A stretch of DNA of 64,000 bases from Hymenobacter sp. J193 (GTDB lineage: Bacteria > Bacteroidota > Bacteroidia > Cytophagales > Hymenobacteraceae): assembly GCF_024700075.1 (NCBI RefSeq), contig NZ_JAJONE010000001.1:4115001-4179000 (forward strand). The letters run 5' to 3'. Both the position numbers and the translations under genes were made by a program. Shown piece after piece: positions 10,203 through 18,942 of the stretch. Each line of letters begins with the position of its first letter. Within the stretch, counting starts at the first letter, position 1. The notes under the pieces are model-generated. The model was not told where the DNA came from. It worked only from the letters and a program-made list of their open reading frames with translations, and did no database searches.

Positions 10203-10667
10203 ATGCGTTACGCTACTCTCGTTTTCGGTTTACTTGGGTTTGCGCTGCCAATCGGGGCCGCCCAGGCACAATCAGCTCCCGCGCCCGCCGCGCTCACCAC
10301 GTTGGATATGGCCGCGCTGCTCAAACCCACTACGCAGCCCGATGAAATCCGGGACCCGGTACTCAGCAGTGAGGAAGAACTAACGGCCGACTCGATTCTG
10401 TCCGCCGCGCCCCTGGCCGAGAAGGTGACGCTGAAGGGCCGCGTGATGAACGAAGAAAACGAGCCGCTCATTGGGGCTACCGTGTACGTGCGGGGCGCCG
10501 GGGTGGCCGCCAGCACCGATGCCAAGGGCTTTTACTCTCTGCAGGTGCCAGCCGGCGTCAACAAGCTGCTCTTCAGCTATGGGGGCTACGCCGACAAGGA
10601 AATTGACGCCAGCAACTACCTGCCCGTCAACGTAAGCCTTGCTCCGCAAACCACCAGAAAGAAATAA
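10203..10667 (+). CDS. Secreted carboxypeptidase-regulatory-like domain protein
   Basis: The 154-residue protein starts with a clear signal peptide ending near GAAQAQS. After a spacer of about 50 residues comes a CarboxypepD_reg-like (transthyretin-like beta-sandwich) domain: VTLKGRVMNEENEPLIGATV, then GVAASTDAKGFYSLQVPAG and LLFSYGGYADKEI. In Bacteroidota this domain usually opens TonB receptors; here it stands alone. It probably is periplasmic or surface associated. The start is set by the promoter at 10137-10167. A strong terminator follows at 10728. Confidence 0.82.
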   Translation: MRYATLVFGLLGFALPIGAAQAQSAPAPAALTTLDMAALLKPTTQPDEIRDPVLSSEEELTADSILSAAPLAEKVTLKGRVMNEENEPLIGATVYVRGAGVAASTDAKGFYSLQVPAGVNKLLFSYGGYADKEIDASNYLPVNVSLAPQTTRKK

Positions 10668-10727
10668 CGCCGACTCGCTCAATGCAAGGTGGCTGATACA
10701 GATCCGATGCTATGAAAACAGTCCGGA

Positions 10728-10752
10728 AGGAGCACCTCGGTGCTCCTTTTTT
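10728..10752 (+). terminator. Rho-independent terminator
   Basis: AAGGAGCAC and GTGCTCCTT pair around a CTCG loop and run straight into six T residues (10747-10752). It ends the transcript of the CarboxypepD_reg-like gene. Confidence 0.9.
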
Positions 10753-10805
10753 GGCTTCTGACTCAGATAGATGGCGCCTTTCAACGGGTGAAGGGGCAGG
10801 AAACC

Positions 10806-10837
10806 TTGCATCGGGCAGAAAAACCTGCGTATATTTG
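10806..10837 (+). promoter_or_regulatory. Promoter of the SRP RNA gene
   Basis: TTG at 10806-10808 and TATATTTG at 10830-10837 are 21 bases apart and match the Bacteroidota -33/-7 consensus. The predicted start falls at about 10842, right at the 5' end of the SRP RNA helix. Confidence 0.8.
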
Positions 10838-10842
10838 CAGCG

Positions 10843-10938
10843 GCGAATCAGTACGACCAGCTCCTGCTGAACTCCCCCAGGACCGGAAGGTAGCAAGGGT
10901 AGGTGGTTGAGCGGTGCGATATTGGTTCGCTTTTTTTT
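10843..10938 (+). ncRNA. ffs: Signal recognition particle 4.5S-type RNA with its terminator
   Basis: The apical loop shows the SRP RNA signature CCAGGACCGGAAGGTAGCAA at about 10877-10896, the site bound by the Ffh M domain. The ends pair: GCGAATCAGTA (10843-10853) with TATTGGTTCGC (10920-10930) gives 11 continuous pairs including G-U. Eight T residues follow at 10931-10938 and complete an intrinsic terminator. The length of about 88 nt fits a small bacterial SRP RNA. Its protein partner Ffh is encoded at 58165-59514. Confidence 0.93.
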
Positions 10939-10999
10939 GTCCGTGAATGAGCTCGGATTGCGGCTGTTGCTGCGGATTTTTGTAGCTGGACTATGCGTA

Positions 11000-11027
11000 G
11001 GAAAGCGGCCCAAGCGGGCCGCTTTCC
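11000..11027. terminator. Strong GC-rich hairpin between ffs and the transaldolase gene
   Basis: GGAAAGCGGCCC and GGGCCGCTTTCC pair perfectly around AAGC, followed by TGCTTTT. It could be a second terminator after ffs. No gene ends just before it, so the role is uncertain. Confidence 0.55.
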
Positions 11028-11211
11028 TGCTTTTCCGGCCTGTTCAAAAGCTTGTTTATGCTGGATGTAGTCATAAAATACCCGCTATCGGTTACCACAG
11101 GAGTTAATCCGTGAGTAGCTTTGGGGTACCGTCTTTTGCGGCACCACACGCTACCAGTTGCTGGCGTAAGGTGCCGCTGCTTCTCTTATCGTCCTAACCC
11201 ACCTGTTGCGT

Positions 11212-11868
11212 ATGAAATTCTTCGTTGATACCGCCAACCTGCGCGAAATCCAGGAAGCCGTAGAGCTGGGCGTCCTCGATGGCGTCACCACCAATCCGTC
11301 CCTGATGGCCAAGGAAGGCATCAAGGGCACCGACGCGGTGATGCGCCACTACCGGCAAATCTGCGAGATGGTGGAAGGCGACGTATCGGCCGAGGTTATT
11401 GCTACCGATTTCGACGATATCATCCGGGAAGGAGAGGCCCTGGCCGAGCTGCACCCCAATATTGTGGTGAAGGTGCCCATGATCCTGGACGGGGTGAGAG
11501 CCATCCGCTACTTCGCCGACAAAGGCATCAAAACCAACTGCACGCTGATTTTCACGGCCGGGCAGGCCCTGCTGGCGGCCAAGGCCGGCGCAACGTACGT
11601 GTCGCCCTTCGTGGGCCGCCTCGACGATATCGGGCACGACGGCCTGCAGCTGGTGCAGCAGATAGTGGATATTTTCAGCAACTACGGCTACCCTACGCAG
11701 GTACTGGCGGCCTCGGTGCGCCACGTACCCCACCTGATCCAGTGCGCCGAGCTGGGCGCCGACGTAGTTACCTGCCCGTTGAGCGTCATCACCGGCCTGC
11801 TCCACCACCCGCTCACCGACAAAGGCCTCGCCACCTTCCTGGCCGACCACAAAAAAGTCAATTCTTAA
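11212..11868 (+). CDS. Transaldolase, small TalC/fructose-6-phosphate aldolase type
   Basis: At 218 residues this is the short MipB/TalC-type transaldolase family. It shows [13 protein letters not shown], the [14 protein letters not shown] motif, VVKVPMI with the Schiff-base lysine region, [23 protein letters not shown] and SPFVGRLDD. The family transfers dihydroxyacetone units in the pentose-phosphate pathway or acts as fructose-6-phosphate aldolase; sequence alone does not decide which. ATG 11212 is used; TTG 11206 is the weaker alternative. A TAGCTTTG box at 11116-11123 is a plausible -7 element, giving a 5' UTR of about 85 nt. Confidence 0.92.
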   Translation: MKFFVDTANLREIQEAVELGVLDGVTTNPSLMAKEGIKGTDAVMRHYRQICEMVEGDVSAEVIATDFDDIIREGEALAELHPNIVVKVPMILDGVRAIRYFADKGIKTNCTLIFTAGQALLAAKAGATYVSPFVGRLDDIGHDGLQLVQQIVDIFSNYGYPTQVLAASVRHVPHLIQCAELGADVVTCPLSVITGLLHHPLTDKGLATFLADHKKVNS

Positions 11869-11957
11869 TGTGCTAATGTGTTGGATGTGCTAAAGTGTTA
11901 ATTAACAACCGAAAAGCATTAGCAAATTCAACCACATTAACACCTTAGCACATTAAC
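11866..11957. repeat. AATGTGCTAA-type imperfect inverted repeat
   Basis: The spacer is built from copies of a TTAATGTGCTAA-like word on both strands: two near the left end and two or three, inverted, near the right. It can fold into a long hairpin between the transaldolase stop and the next small gene. Similar low-complexity spacers lie at 35975-36060 with a GTGAA word. Confidence 0.65.
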
Positions 11958-11961
11958 AGAA

Positions 11962-12165
11962 ATGTACATCATCAAGGTAAAAGGCAAGGCCAAGATTCCG
12001 GATTATATTCAGCTGCGCGACGAAAACTTCGTGCTCATTGCGTATTTCCGTGCCGACCGCCCATTGAAGGATTTGCACCGCTACGGGCTGGAAGGCAAGG
12101 AAACTCCACTGGCCGCCGTCATCGAGCAGCTGGCGTTTGGCAAGCTGCAAAAGCTCGAAGTCTAA
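11962..12165 (+). CDS. Small protein of unknown function
   Basis: The 67-residue protein starts MYIIKVKGKAKIPDYIQLRD and has no signal peptide or membrane segment. It is charged and looks like a compact alpha/beta fold. The codon use is like that of its neighbours. It sits between the transaldolase and ftsE on the same strand. I do not recognise the family. Confidence 0.65.
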   Translation: MYIIKVKGKAKIPDYIQLRDENFVLIAYFRADRPLKDLHRYGLEGKETPLAAVIEQLAFGKLQKLEV

Positions 12166-12247
12166 CTGTAACCTCTGCTATTGGTGCAGGTCATCGGTTC
12201 ATAAGTGACCCTTGAGCCCCCGGTACCAGGCATTAAGCACTACACGC

Positions 12248-12940
12248 ATGTCCGTAATTGAGCTGCACGACGCGTACATTATGCAGGAGGTGAATACCGT
12301 GCTGCAAAAGGTGTCGTTTCGGCTGGAAAAAGGCGAATTTGCCTACCTCGTAGGCCGGACGGGCTCGGGCAAAAGCTCCCTGCTCAAAACCCTCTACGCC
12401 GACCTGCCCCTGGGCGGCGGCACTGCCACGGTAGCCGGGGTGCCGCTACAGCGCCTCAGCCGCGGGCAGGTGCCCCAGCTGAGGCGCAAGCTGGGTATTA
12501 TCTTTCAGGATTTTCAGCTGCTCTTCGACCGTTCCGTGGCCGATAACCTGCTGTTTGTGCTCAATGCTACCGGCTGGACGGGCAAGGCGCGCAAAAAACA
12601 GCGCATTTCGGAAGTGCTCATGCGCGTGGGGCTGGCCAACGTAGCTGGCAAAATGCCCCACCAGCTTTCCGGCGGCGAGCAGCAGCGCGTGGTTATTGCC
12701 CGCGCCCTGCTCAACGAGCCCCTGCTGCTGCTGGCCGACGAACCCACGGGCAACCTCGACCCCGACGTGGCCGATAGTATTATGCGGCTGTTTGTGGAAA
12801 TCAACCACGCGGGTACGGCCGTGCTCATGGCTACCCACAACTACCAGCTGCTGCGCCAGTACCCCCAGCGGGTGCTGCAGTGCAAGGACGGCCACTTGCT
12901 CGACTCGGCCAAGGCACCGCTGGAGCTGAGCGGCAGCTAA
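12248..12940 (+). CDS. ftsE: FtsE-like ABC transporter ATP-binding protein
   Basis: The 230-residue ATPase has Walker [11 protein letters not shown] at about 35-44, Q-loop [14 protein letters not shown], signature LSGGEQQR and Walker [14 protein letters not shown]. The FQDFQLL and NLD details match FtsE, which with the membrane protein FtsX regulates peptidoglycan hydrolysis at the division site. No ftsX lies in this window. ATG 12248 is used because it begins [12 protein letters not shown]/other starts up to 12212 add an unconserved 12-residue tail. A GT2 gene follows after 36 bp, probably in the same transcript. Confidence 0.88.
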   Translation: MSVIELHDAYIMQEVNTVLQKVSFRLEKGEFAYLVGRTGSGKSSLLKTLYADLPLGGGTATVAGVPLQRLSRGQVPQLRRKLGIIFQDFQLLFDRSVADNLLFVLNATGWTGKARKKQRISEVLMRVGLANVAGKMPHQLSGGEQQRVVIARALLNEPLLLLADEPTGNLDPDVADSIMRLFVEINHAGTAVLMATHNYQLLRQYPQRVLQCKDGHLLDSAKAPLELSGS

Positions 12941-12976
12941 CGGCTGTACTTTCTTTATTCCCTACGCTTTTTACCT

Positions 12977-13927
12977 ATGCCGGGCCTGTCGGTTTTGCTG
13001 CCTATCTATAACCGGAACGTAACCCGGCTGGTGGCCGCGCTTGTCCGGCAGGCACCCGACTGGCCCGGCCCGGTCGAAATTCTGTGCTACGATGATGGCT
13101 CCGGGGAAGCTACGCGCCAAACAAACCGCGTGGTGCAGACGTGGCCCGGAGTGTTGTACCACGAACTGCCCCATAACGTCGGGCGCTCAGCCATTCGAAA
13201 CCAGTTAGCGGCTGCTGCCCGCCACGCTTGGCTGCTGCTGCTCGACAATGATAGTCTGCTGCCCGACGCGCAATTTCTGACTCGCTACGTGGCTGCGCGT
13301 GCCACCGCGCCCGTGCTGGTTGGCGGTACTACCTACGAGCCGGCAGAGCCATCCGACGCGGCACTGCGCCTGCGCTGGCTGTATGGCCTGCAGCGCGAGG
13401 CGCGTTCGGCATCCATGCGCCAGCGCAACGCCTACAGTCAGCTAACCATCAATAATATATTGATACGCGCCGACCTGTTTCGCAGCATCGGGCTCGATGA
13501 ACACCTGACGCGCTACGGGCACGAGGATACCAAGCTGGGCTGGGCCCTGCGGGCCCAGCAGGTGGCGGTGCTTCACCTCAACAACCCGGTGCTGCACGAT
13601 GGGCTGGAGCCGGCCCCGGAGTTTCTGCGCAAGTCGCGGCAGGCGGTGCTCAACCTCGCGCAGTTGTACCGGTCCGAAGGGCTGGGCACCGATACCAAAC
13701 TCCTGCGCTCGGCCTTGCGCCTGCGCCGCCTGGGGCTGGACCAGGCCTACTGCCGGGGCTTCGCGCTGGTGCAGCGTCGGGTGCGGCGGCAGGTGCTCTT
13801 GGCGCGGCCTGGCAGTTTGCGCCAATTTGATGCGCTCAAGCTGTACTGGCTGCTGCTGGCGCTGGGCCGCCCCGAAACTCACCGGCCCCAAACGCAAACC
13901 GCCAGCCCGGTGGAGGCTGGCGGCTGA
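12977..13927 (+). CDS. GT2-family glycosyltransferase
   Basis: The 316-residue protein has the GT-A fold start LSVLLPIYNRNVTRLVAALV, the nucleotide-binding CYDDGSGEATR, and LLLLDNDSLLPD, where DND takes the DXD position. A later GHEDTKLGWAL matches the ED motif of GT2 enzymes. It probably adds a sugar to a lipid or polysaccharide acceptor at the cytoplasmic membrane, although no membrane segment is clear. It lies 36 bp after ftsE. The acceptor is unknown. Confidence 0.88.
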   Translation: MPGLSVLLPIYNRNVTRLVAALVRQAPDWPGPVEILCYDDGSGEATRQTNRVVQTWPGVLYHELPHNVGRSAIRNQLAAAARHAWLLLLDNDSLLPDAQFLTRYVAARATAPVLVGGTTYEPAEPSDAALRLRWLYGLQREARSASMRQRNAYSQLTINNILIRADLFRSIGLDEHLTRYGHEDTKLGWALRAQQVAVLHLNNPVLHDGLEPAPEFLRKSRQAVLNLAQLYRSEGLGTDTKLLRSALRLRRLGLDQAYCRGFALVQRRVRRQVLLARPGSLRQFDALKLYWLLLALGRPETHRPQTQTASPVEAGG

Positions 13928-14005
13928 GGTAACGTTGGCTATTCGTTGCTCATTGTTGGATTTTGGTGGTTTGTTCTCGAATGACCAGAATCAACCAACA
14001 AGTTC

Positions 14006-14902
14006 TTAGTCGTTGTCGGTGTTTTTAACTTCCGACTTCACTTCCTTATAGCCTTCCTTGGTTTTCTCGCCTACTTTTTTGGCGGCGTTACCAATCTTCT
14101 GGCCTACGGTTTTACCAGCATCCTTCACGTCAGAAGCCGTATTGCTGGCGGCCTGGCCTACTTTGCTGCGCTCATCGGCCGTTTCGGCTTTGATTTCCTT
14201 GGCTTCGCCGCTCACGGCGTCGGCACCCTGGGCCGTGCGGGCCTCAGCTTTATCGTAGGATTTGAAGGCGGCATATTTCAGCTTTTCCTTCTGAATTTCG
14301 GCCAGGTCGTTGGCCGGAATGTCACCTTTTACTTTGTCGTAGGCCTCATCCAGGGCGCGCCACTCAGCATTGATGTTGCGCCAGTCGTCGATGTCGTATT
14401 GGTTTTCGTTGGCCTTGATGTTGTTCACGAAAGCCTCGTAGGTAGCGCGGGCGTTGGCGGCCGTAATCTGCGCGGCGGGGGAGGAAGGCTTGTAGTATTT
14501 GCCCAGCTTGGTGGGCGTGCCGGACGCCGCGGTAGCCCCGGAGCGGCTGCTCCAGGCGGCGGCCCGCTTGTCGTAGGCCGTGGTATAGCGGGTTTTCAAC
14601 TGGTCGTATTCGGTGCGGCGCGCTTCATCCCATCCCGACATGCCGGCTTCGGCGGCGGCCACGCGGGCATCGTAATCGGTTTTCAGCTGAGCGGTTTCCT
14701 GGTTCCACTGCTCTTCCGTTTTGTCGCCCACCATGTCGGCGTTGGTTTCGGCGTTGGTCACGAAGGTGCGGAAATCGGAGTAGGCTTGCTCACTGTCCTG
14801 GGCTACCTCGGCGTTTTCGGTGCGCGAGCAGCTGGATTGGGTGGCAGCGCCGGCCAGCAGCAAAGCAGCCAGCGCGGGGAGGGTGATGAATTTCTTGAAC
14901 AT
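14006..14902 (-). CDS. Putative lipoprotein with an amphipathic LEA-like tail
   Basis: The 298-residue protein opens with a signal sequence and a lipobox-like Cys (ATQSSCS at about residues 21-27). The body is highly charged and helical. Residues from about 235 to the end repeat KxxGxKxGxAxKKVGEKTKE-like amphipathic units that resemble LEA/apolipoprotein helices. It probably is tethered to the outer or inner membrane and faces the periplasm. I know of no assigned function. A role in desiccation or envelope stress would fit the tail but is inference. Confidence 0.72.
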   Translation of the reverse strand: MFKKFITLPALAALLLAGAATQSSCSRTENAEVAQDSEQAYSDFRTFVTNAETNADMVGDKTEEQWNQETAQLKTDYDARVAAAEAGMSGWDEARRTEYDQLKTRYTTAYDKRAAAWSSRSGATAASGTPTKLGKYYKPSSPAAQITAANARATYEAFVNNIKANENQYDIDDWRNINAEWRALDEAYDKVKGDIPANDLAEIQKEKLKYAAFKSYDKAEARTAQGADAVSGEAKEIKAETADERSKVGQAASNTASDVKDAGKTVGQKIGNAAKKVGEKTKEGYKEVKSEVKNTDND

Positions 14903-15054
14903 GGCAGTAGGGAGGAGAAAGTTAAACGGGAAATAGCCGGCTCACTTTCGAGCTGGGCTGCTGCCATAACGATGCGACGCCACCCGGGGTTGCGGTGACT
15001 CCGCTTGCCTGGCCTCTTCTATCTTTAGGGCCATTACTCATTTACTGCCTCCCA

Positions 15055-16221
15055 TTGGCTACTGTACCTCGTCCCGCCGCCCCCATTCAGCTGCTCGATT
15101 TAGCTGCCCAGCATGCCCCCATTCAGGACGAGCTGGAAGCCGCGGTGCGCCAGACTTTGGCCGAAGCCGCCTTCATCCAGGGACCCGCCGTGGGAAAGTT
15201 TGCGCAGGAATTGAGTCAGTACCTCGGTGGTGCCCACGTCATACCGTGCGCCAACGGCACCGACGCCCTGCAGCTGGCCCTGATGAGCCTGAACCTGCCC
15301 GCCGGCGCCGAAGTCATTGTGCCCGCTTTCACCTACGTGGCCACCCTCGAAGCGGCCGCCGTGCTGGGTTTGCGCCCCGTACCCGCCGATGTACGGCCTG
15401 ATACCTTCAACCTCGCCCCCGCCGCCGTGCGGGCCGCCCTCACACCCCGCACGGGCGCTATCGTAGCCGTGCACTTGTTCGGGCAGTGCGCCGATCTGCT
15501 GGCTTTGCGCGAGCTGGCCGACGCGCACGGCGTGGCCCTGATCGAAGACAACGCCCAGGCCATTGGGGCCACGTTTCAACCAAACCCGCAGGAAACCTGG
15601 CTGGCCGGCACCGTGGGCGAGGTGGGCACTACGTCGTTCTTCCCCAGCAAAAACCTCGGGGGTTTCGGCGACGGCGGCGCCCTCTTCACCCGCGACGAGA
15701 GTCGCGCCACCTACCTGCGCCAGCTTGCCAGCCACGGCCAGACGCGCAAGTACCACCACCAGCACGTGGGCCTCAACTCCCGCCTCGATACCCTGCAGGC
15801 GGCCCTGCTCCGCGTGAAGCTGCCCCACCTGCCCGCCTGGACGGCCGCCCGCCAGCATGTGGCCGCCCGCTACGATGCCCTATTGGGAGGCATACCCGGC
15901 ATCATCATTTCGGCCCGCGACCCGCGCAGCACCCACGTCTTCCACCAGTACACCATCACCGTGGCCGATGAGCCCGGCCGCCGCGACGCCCTGCAGCAAC
16001 ACCTGCACCAGCACGGCGTGCCCAGCGCCGTGTACTACCCGCTGCCCGTGCATCAGCAGCCAGCTTATCAGTACCTAGGCTACCGCGCCGGGCAGTTTCC
16101 GGTGGCCGAGCGTCTTTGCCGCACCGTGCTGTCGTTGCCCATCCATCCCACGCTCACAGAGCAGGAGCAGGTCTACATCGGGGAGGTGCTGCAGGCTTTT
16201 GGAGGCGGGATTGCCCGGTAA
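15055..16221 (+). CDS. DegT/DnrJ/EryC1/StrS sugar aminotransferase
   Basis: The PLP-dependent fold-type-I enzyme begins IQLLDLAAQHAPIQDELE and shows CANGTDALQLAL, FTYVATLEAAAVLG, the aspartate-bearing LIEDNAQAIGA and the PLP lysine in TTSFFPSKNLGGFGDGGA. The family transaminates nucleotide-linked keto sugars. No ATG is in frame near the conserved start. TTG 15055 is chosen because a TATCTTTA -7-like box lies at 15022-15029; GTG 14995 would place the start upstream of that box. It stands apart from the main glycan cluster, so its sugar product is unknown. Confidence 0.85.
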   Translation: MATVPRPAAPIQLLDLAAQHAPIQDELEAAVRQTLAEAAFIQGPAVGKFAQELSQYLGGAHVIPCANGTDALQLALMSLNLPAGAEVIVPAFTYVATLEAAAVLGLRPVPADVRPDTFNLAPAAVRAALTPRTGAIVAVHLFGQCADLLALRELADAHGVALIEDNAQAIGATFQPNPQETWLAGTVGEVGTTSFFPSKNLGGFGDGGALFTRDESRATYLRQLASHGQTRKYHHQHVGLNSRLDTLQAALLRVKLPHLPAWTAARQHVAARYDALLGGIPGIIISARDPRSTHVFHQYTITVADEPGRRDALQQHLHQHGVPSAVYYPLPVHQQPAYQYLGYRAGQFPVAERLCRTVLSLPIHPTLTEQEQVYIGEVLQAFGGGIAR

Positions 16222-16248
16222 CGTTGTCGCCGGAGCCAAGAAAAGGCC

Positions 16249-16330
16249 GTAGGGGCGGGGCTTGCCCCCGCCCGCCGTTGCTCAGTGTGGATTTCGTTCA
16301 ACGTCGGGCGGGGGCAAGCCCCGCCCCTAC
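16249..16330. repeat. GTAGGGGCGGGGCTTGCCCC inverted-repeat pair
   Basis: Two arms of 32 bases (16249-16280 and 16299-16330) match in inverted orientation with one mismatch. Single, diverged arms of the same family occur at about 16900-16933 and 17688-17716. It lies just after the DegT gene stop. Confidence 0.85.
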
Positions 16331-16445
16331 CACGCGTGACGGTTTGCATCCAAAATGTAGCCAGTCAACCTGTACTATTCTTTGCAAAAAGTCCGACCTG
16401 CAAATACCAGAAGTCCGCCGGCCGGATACCAAAAGTCCGACCTCC

Positions 16446-16655
16446 GGGCGCAGTCGTCGCGGGTCTGGTTCCAATCGTCGCGGGTCCGGATTCAGTCGTC
16501 GCGGGTCCGGATTCAGTCGTCGCGGGTGTGGCCTCACTCGTTGCGGCCTTGGATTCAGTCGTCGCGGGTCCGGATTCAGGTGTCCGCGGTGTCGCCCCGG
16601 TCGTCGCGGGTCCGGATTCAGTCGTCGCGGGCCTCGCCGCAGTCGTTGCGGGTAT
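16446..16655. repeat. Ten-unit 21-bp minisatellite
   Basis: Ten head-to-tail 21-bp units run without gaps. The commonest unit is GATTCAGTCGTCGCGGGTCC plus a base, repeated exactly in several units and varied in others. The 21-bp period keeps frames open on both strands (VVAGPDS and PATTESG heptads), but no start region, signal or composition supports a gene. Three AAGTCCG words spaced about 27 bp apart lead into it at 16387-16440. Confidence 0.88.
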
Positions 16656-16751
16656 AGTCACGGGTTTTGCGCGGAAGAATCCGCTTTTTCGTGGCCTGGT
16701 ATCAGGATCCGCTGAAAGCGGGGTGTCTTGTTTTTTCGGCAATTGCAGTGC

Positions 16752-16858
16752 TGTAGAGATGCCTGGTTGCGTCTCGTCGGCCGCGCCGTACCAACCATTA
16801 TTGTTAGTTACGCTGCTCCGGTCGTTCAACGAGGAGACGCAACTAGGCGTCTCTACAC
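16752..16858. repeat. TGTAGAGA...TCTCTACA inverted-repeat pair
   Basis: Arms of about 24 bases with a few mismatches (TGTAGAGATGCCTGGTTGCG against its inverted copy) enclose about 55 bases. It is a further dispersed element in the gene-free stretch 16222-16944, which otherwise contains only the minisatellite and the GTAGGGGCGGGG repeats. Confidence 0.75.
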
Positions 16859-16944
16859 CGTTCTTACAGCCCCTTCGCCAAAGCAAATAATACCGGTCGT
16901 AGGGGCGGGACTTTCCCCGACCGTTGTTGTACATCACGCTGCCC

Positions 16945-17664
16945 CTAATCAGCGTCGGGAGGCGCGCCCGGCGTGAGGTGGACGCGGTTCAGCTCGGCCT
17001 TGTAGGCCCGCCAATCGGGCATAAACTGATCCATCAGCCCCCAGAAGCGGGCATTGTGGAGCCGCTCGTGCAAGTGGTTCAGTTCATGCACTACCACGTA
17101 CTCCAGGCAGGGGAGAGGGCGCTTTATCAGTTCCAGATTCAGCCAGATGCGCCGGGCGCCAATGTTGCAGGTGCCCCAGCGGGTGCGCATCTGCCGGATG
17201 CCCCAGGCCGCCGCCTGTCGGCCCACCACCGGCTCCCACTTGGCCAGCAGCTGGGGCACCAGCGCCCGCAGCTGATGCCGGTACCAGGCCGTGAGCAAGG
17301 CCGCCCGCTGTTCCGCTGTAGCTTCGGCCGGCAAATACAGGTGCAGCTCCCGGGTTTCGGAGTGTAGCTCTACCCGGGGCCGGGCGGCGGCGTGCAGGGC
17401 CAGCGTGTAGGCTTCGCCCTGGTAGAAGTGCGTTTCGCCGGCTTCGTAGCGCAGTTGTGGCACCAGGGGGCGGGCCGCAAACTGCTGCTGGTGTTTCTCA
17501 ATCCAGCTCCGGCGCGCTTGCACAAACGCCTCCACGGCCGCCAGTGGCGTGTGCAGGGGTGCCGACACGCGCACGCGCCCGGCGGCGTACACCGTCAGCC
17601 GTAGGCTGCGCATGCGCTTGCGCACCAGGTCTACTTCAATACCAGCCAGCTGCGTCAGGGCCAT
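16945..17664 (-). CDS. YgjP-like (M48-related) zinc metallopeptidase domain protein
   Basis: The 239-residue protein has the YgjP/DUF45 layout: an N-terminal beta domain, then RTRWGTCN, and the zinc motif VVVHELNHLHERLHNARFW, which is HExxH with a downstream H. The family is related to SprT and M48 peptidases, and its substrates are not established. It is cytoplasmic, with no signal peptide. ATG 17664 follows a perfect TACCTTTG box on the minus strand at 17682-17689. The stop lies next to a repeat-rich spacer. Confidence 0.88.
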   Translation of the reverse strand: MALTQLAGIEVDLVRKRMRSLRLTVYAAGRVRVSAPLHTPLAAVEAFVQARRSWIEKHQQQFAARPLVPQLRYEAGETHFYQGEAYTLALHAAARPRVELHSETRELHLYLPAEATAEQRAALLTAWYRHQLRALVPQLLAKWEPVVGRQAAAWGIRQMRTRWGTCNIGARRIWLNLELIKRPLPCLEYVVVHELNHLHERLHNARFWGLMDQFMPDWRAYKAELNRVHLTPGAPPDAD

Positions 17665-17681
17665 ACAGAATTGTTTTTCCG

Positions 17682-17689
17682 CAAAGGTA
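17682..17689 (-). promoter_or_regulatory. Promoter -7 box of the YgjP-like gene
   Basis: The minus strand reads TACCTTTG, 17 bases before the ATG at 17664. It overlaps the edge of a GTAGGGGCGGGG repeat arm. Confidence 0.55.
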
Positions 17690-17730
17690 GGGGCGGGGCT
17701 TGTCCCCGCCCGCCGTTCGCGCCGTTAGCC

Positions 17731-17824
17731 GTCATGCTGAGCGGAGTCGAAGCATCTCTGCCGAGGGTAATCATTTACCAGTGCAACGAAGCGGCAGAGA
17801 TGCTTCGACTTCGCTCAGCATGAC
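17731..17824. repeat. 94-bp GTCATGCTGAGC hairpin element, copy 1
   Basis: Nearly perfect terminal inverted repeats of about 30 bases (GTCATGCTGAGCGGAGTCGA and its inverse) surround a variable centre. Copies of almost the same length lie at 26099 and 34576. Confidence 0.9.
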
Positions 17825-17908
17825 GTTCTTTTAAATCATTACCTATACCCACAACCGCCGGTTTTTTCGCAGCTTGCGCCGTATTTCTTTACCCTGCCAA
17901 CCTAATCC

Positions 17909-18938
17909 GTGGCCGATTCTTCACCTGACATTCGATTCGCTATCTGCGGCGTGGGCCACATCGGCCGCCGCCACGCCGCCCTGGTGTCCCGCCAGCCCGG
18001 TGCCCGGCTCGTCGCCCTCATTGATATCCGCGCCGAGCTGCAGCCCGCCCTGGCCGCCGAGTTTCCCGGCGTGCCCTTCTTCGCTTCCCTGGATGAGTAC
18101 CTTCGCTCTGGCCCCGGCGCCGACGTGCTCACCGTAGCCACGCCCAACCACCTGCACGCGCTCCAGGCCATCCAAGGGCTGCAAGCCGGCCTGCACGTGG
18201 TGGTGGAAAAGCCGATGGCCCTGCGCACCCAGGATGCCCAGGCCATTGTGGATACGGCCCAGGCTACCGGCCGCCGCGTGTTTGGGGTGATGCAGAACCG
18301 CTACTCGCCCCCCGCCGCCTGGCTTAAGCGCATCTACGACGAAGGCCGCCTCGGCCAGATCTACCTTGTGCAGCTCACCTGCTTCTGGAACCGCGACGAG
18401 CGGTACTACACGCCCGGCTCCTGGCACGGCACCCGCCAGCAGGACGGCGGTACGCTCTTCACCCAGTTCAGCCAGCTTCGTGGACTTGCTTTACTGGGTG
18501 TTCGGCGACATCACCAACATCTCGGCCCGCTTCCGCGACTTCAACCACCAGCACCTCACCGAGTTCGAGGACTCGGGCCTCGTTACCTTCGACCTCGTGC
18601 GCGGGGGCAGCGGCACGCTCCAGTACAGCACCGCTGTGTGGGACCAGAACCTCGAAAGCTCCCTCACCGTGGTAGCCGAGCACGGCAGCCTGCGCCTCGG
18701 CGGCCAGTACATGGACAAAGTGGAGCACTGCCACCTGCGCAACTATCAGCTGCCCATGCTGCCGCCCACCAATCCCGCCAACCACTACGGCGCCTACCAG
18801 GGCTCCGCCGCCAACCACGTCCACGTCATCGAAAACGTGCTGGAGACGTTGCAGAACGGCGGTTTGGCTACCACCAATGCGCTAGAAGGCCTGAAGGTGG
18901 TGGAAATGATAGAGCGCGTGTATAGCTTACGGACCTGA
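17909..18938 (+). pseudogene. Gfo/Idh/MocA-family oxidoreductase with a single-base frameshift
   Basis: The N-terminal Rossmann half (RFAICGVGHIGRRHAALVSR, VATPNHLHALQAI, VVVEKPMAL with the family EKP motif) reads in one frame to about 18470. The C-terminal half, FVDLLYWVFGDITNISARF to YSLRT, reads in another. Related proteins have FSHFVDLLYW at this point, so the junction QFS/FVDLLYW fits one extra base within 18471-18477. The reconstructed protein has about 343 residues, the normal length. It would oxidise or reduce a sugar or nucleotide-sugar with NAD(P). The start is GTG 17909. The remaining coding frame looks undamaged, so the shift is recent or a sequencing error. Confidence 0.83.
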
Positions 18939-18942
18939 CGGA

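Noticed and set aside
16446..16655. CRISPR array
   Set aside because: Units are contiguous with no unique spacers and no cas genes are nearby.
16285..16937. Repeat-encoded ORFs VVAGPDS (plus strand) and PATTESG (minus strand)
   Set aside because: Both come from a 21-bp repeat whose length keeps frames open; neither has a supported start or ordinary codon use.
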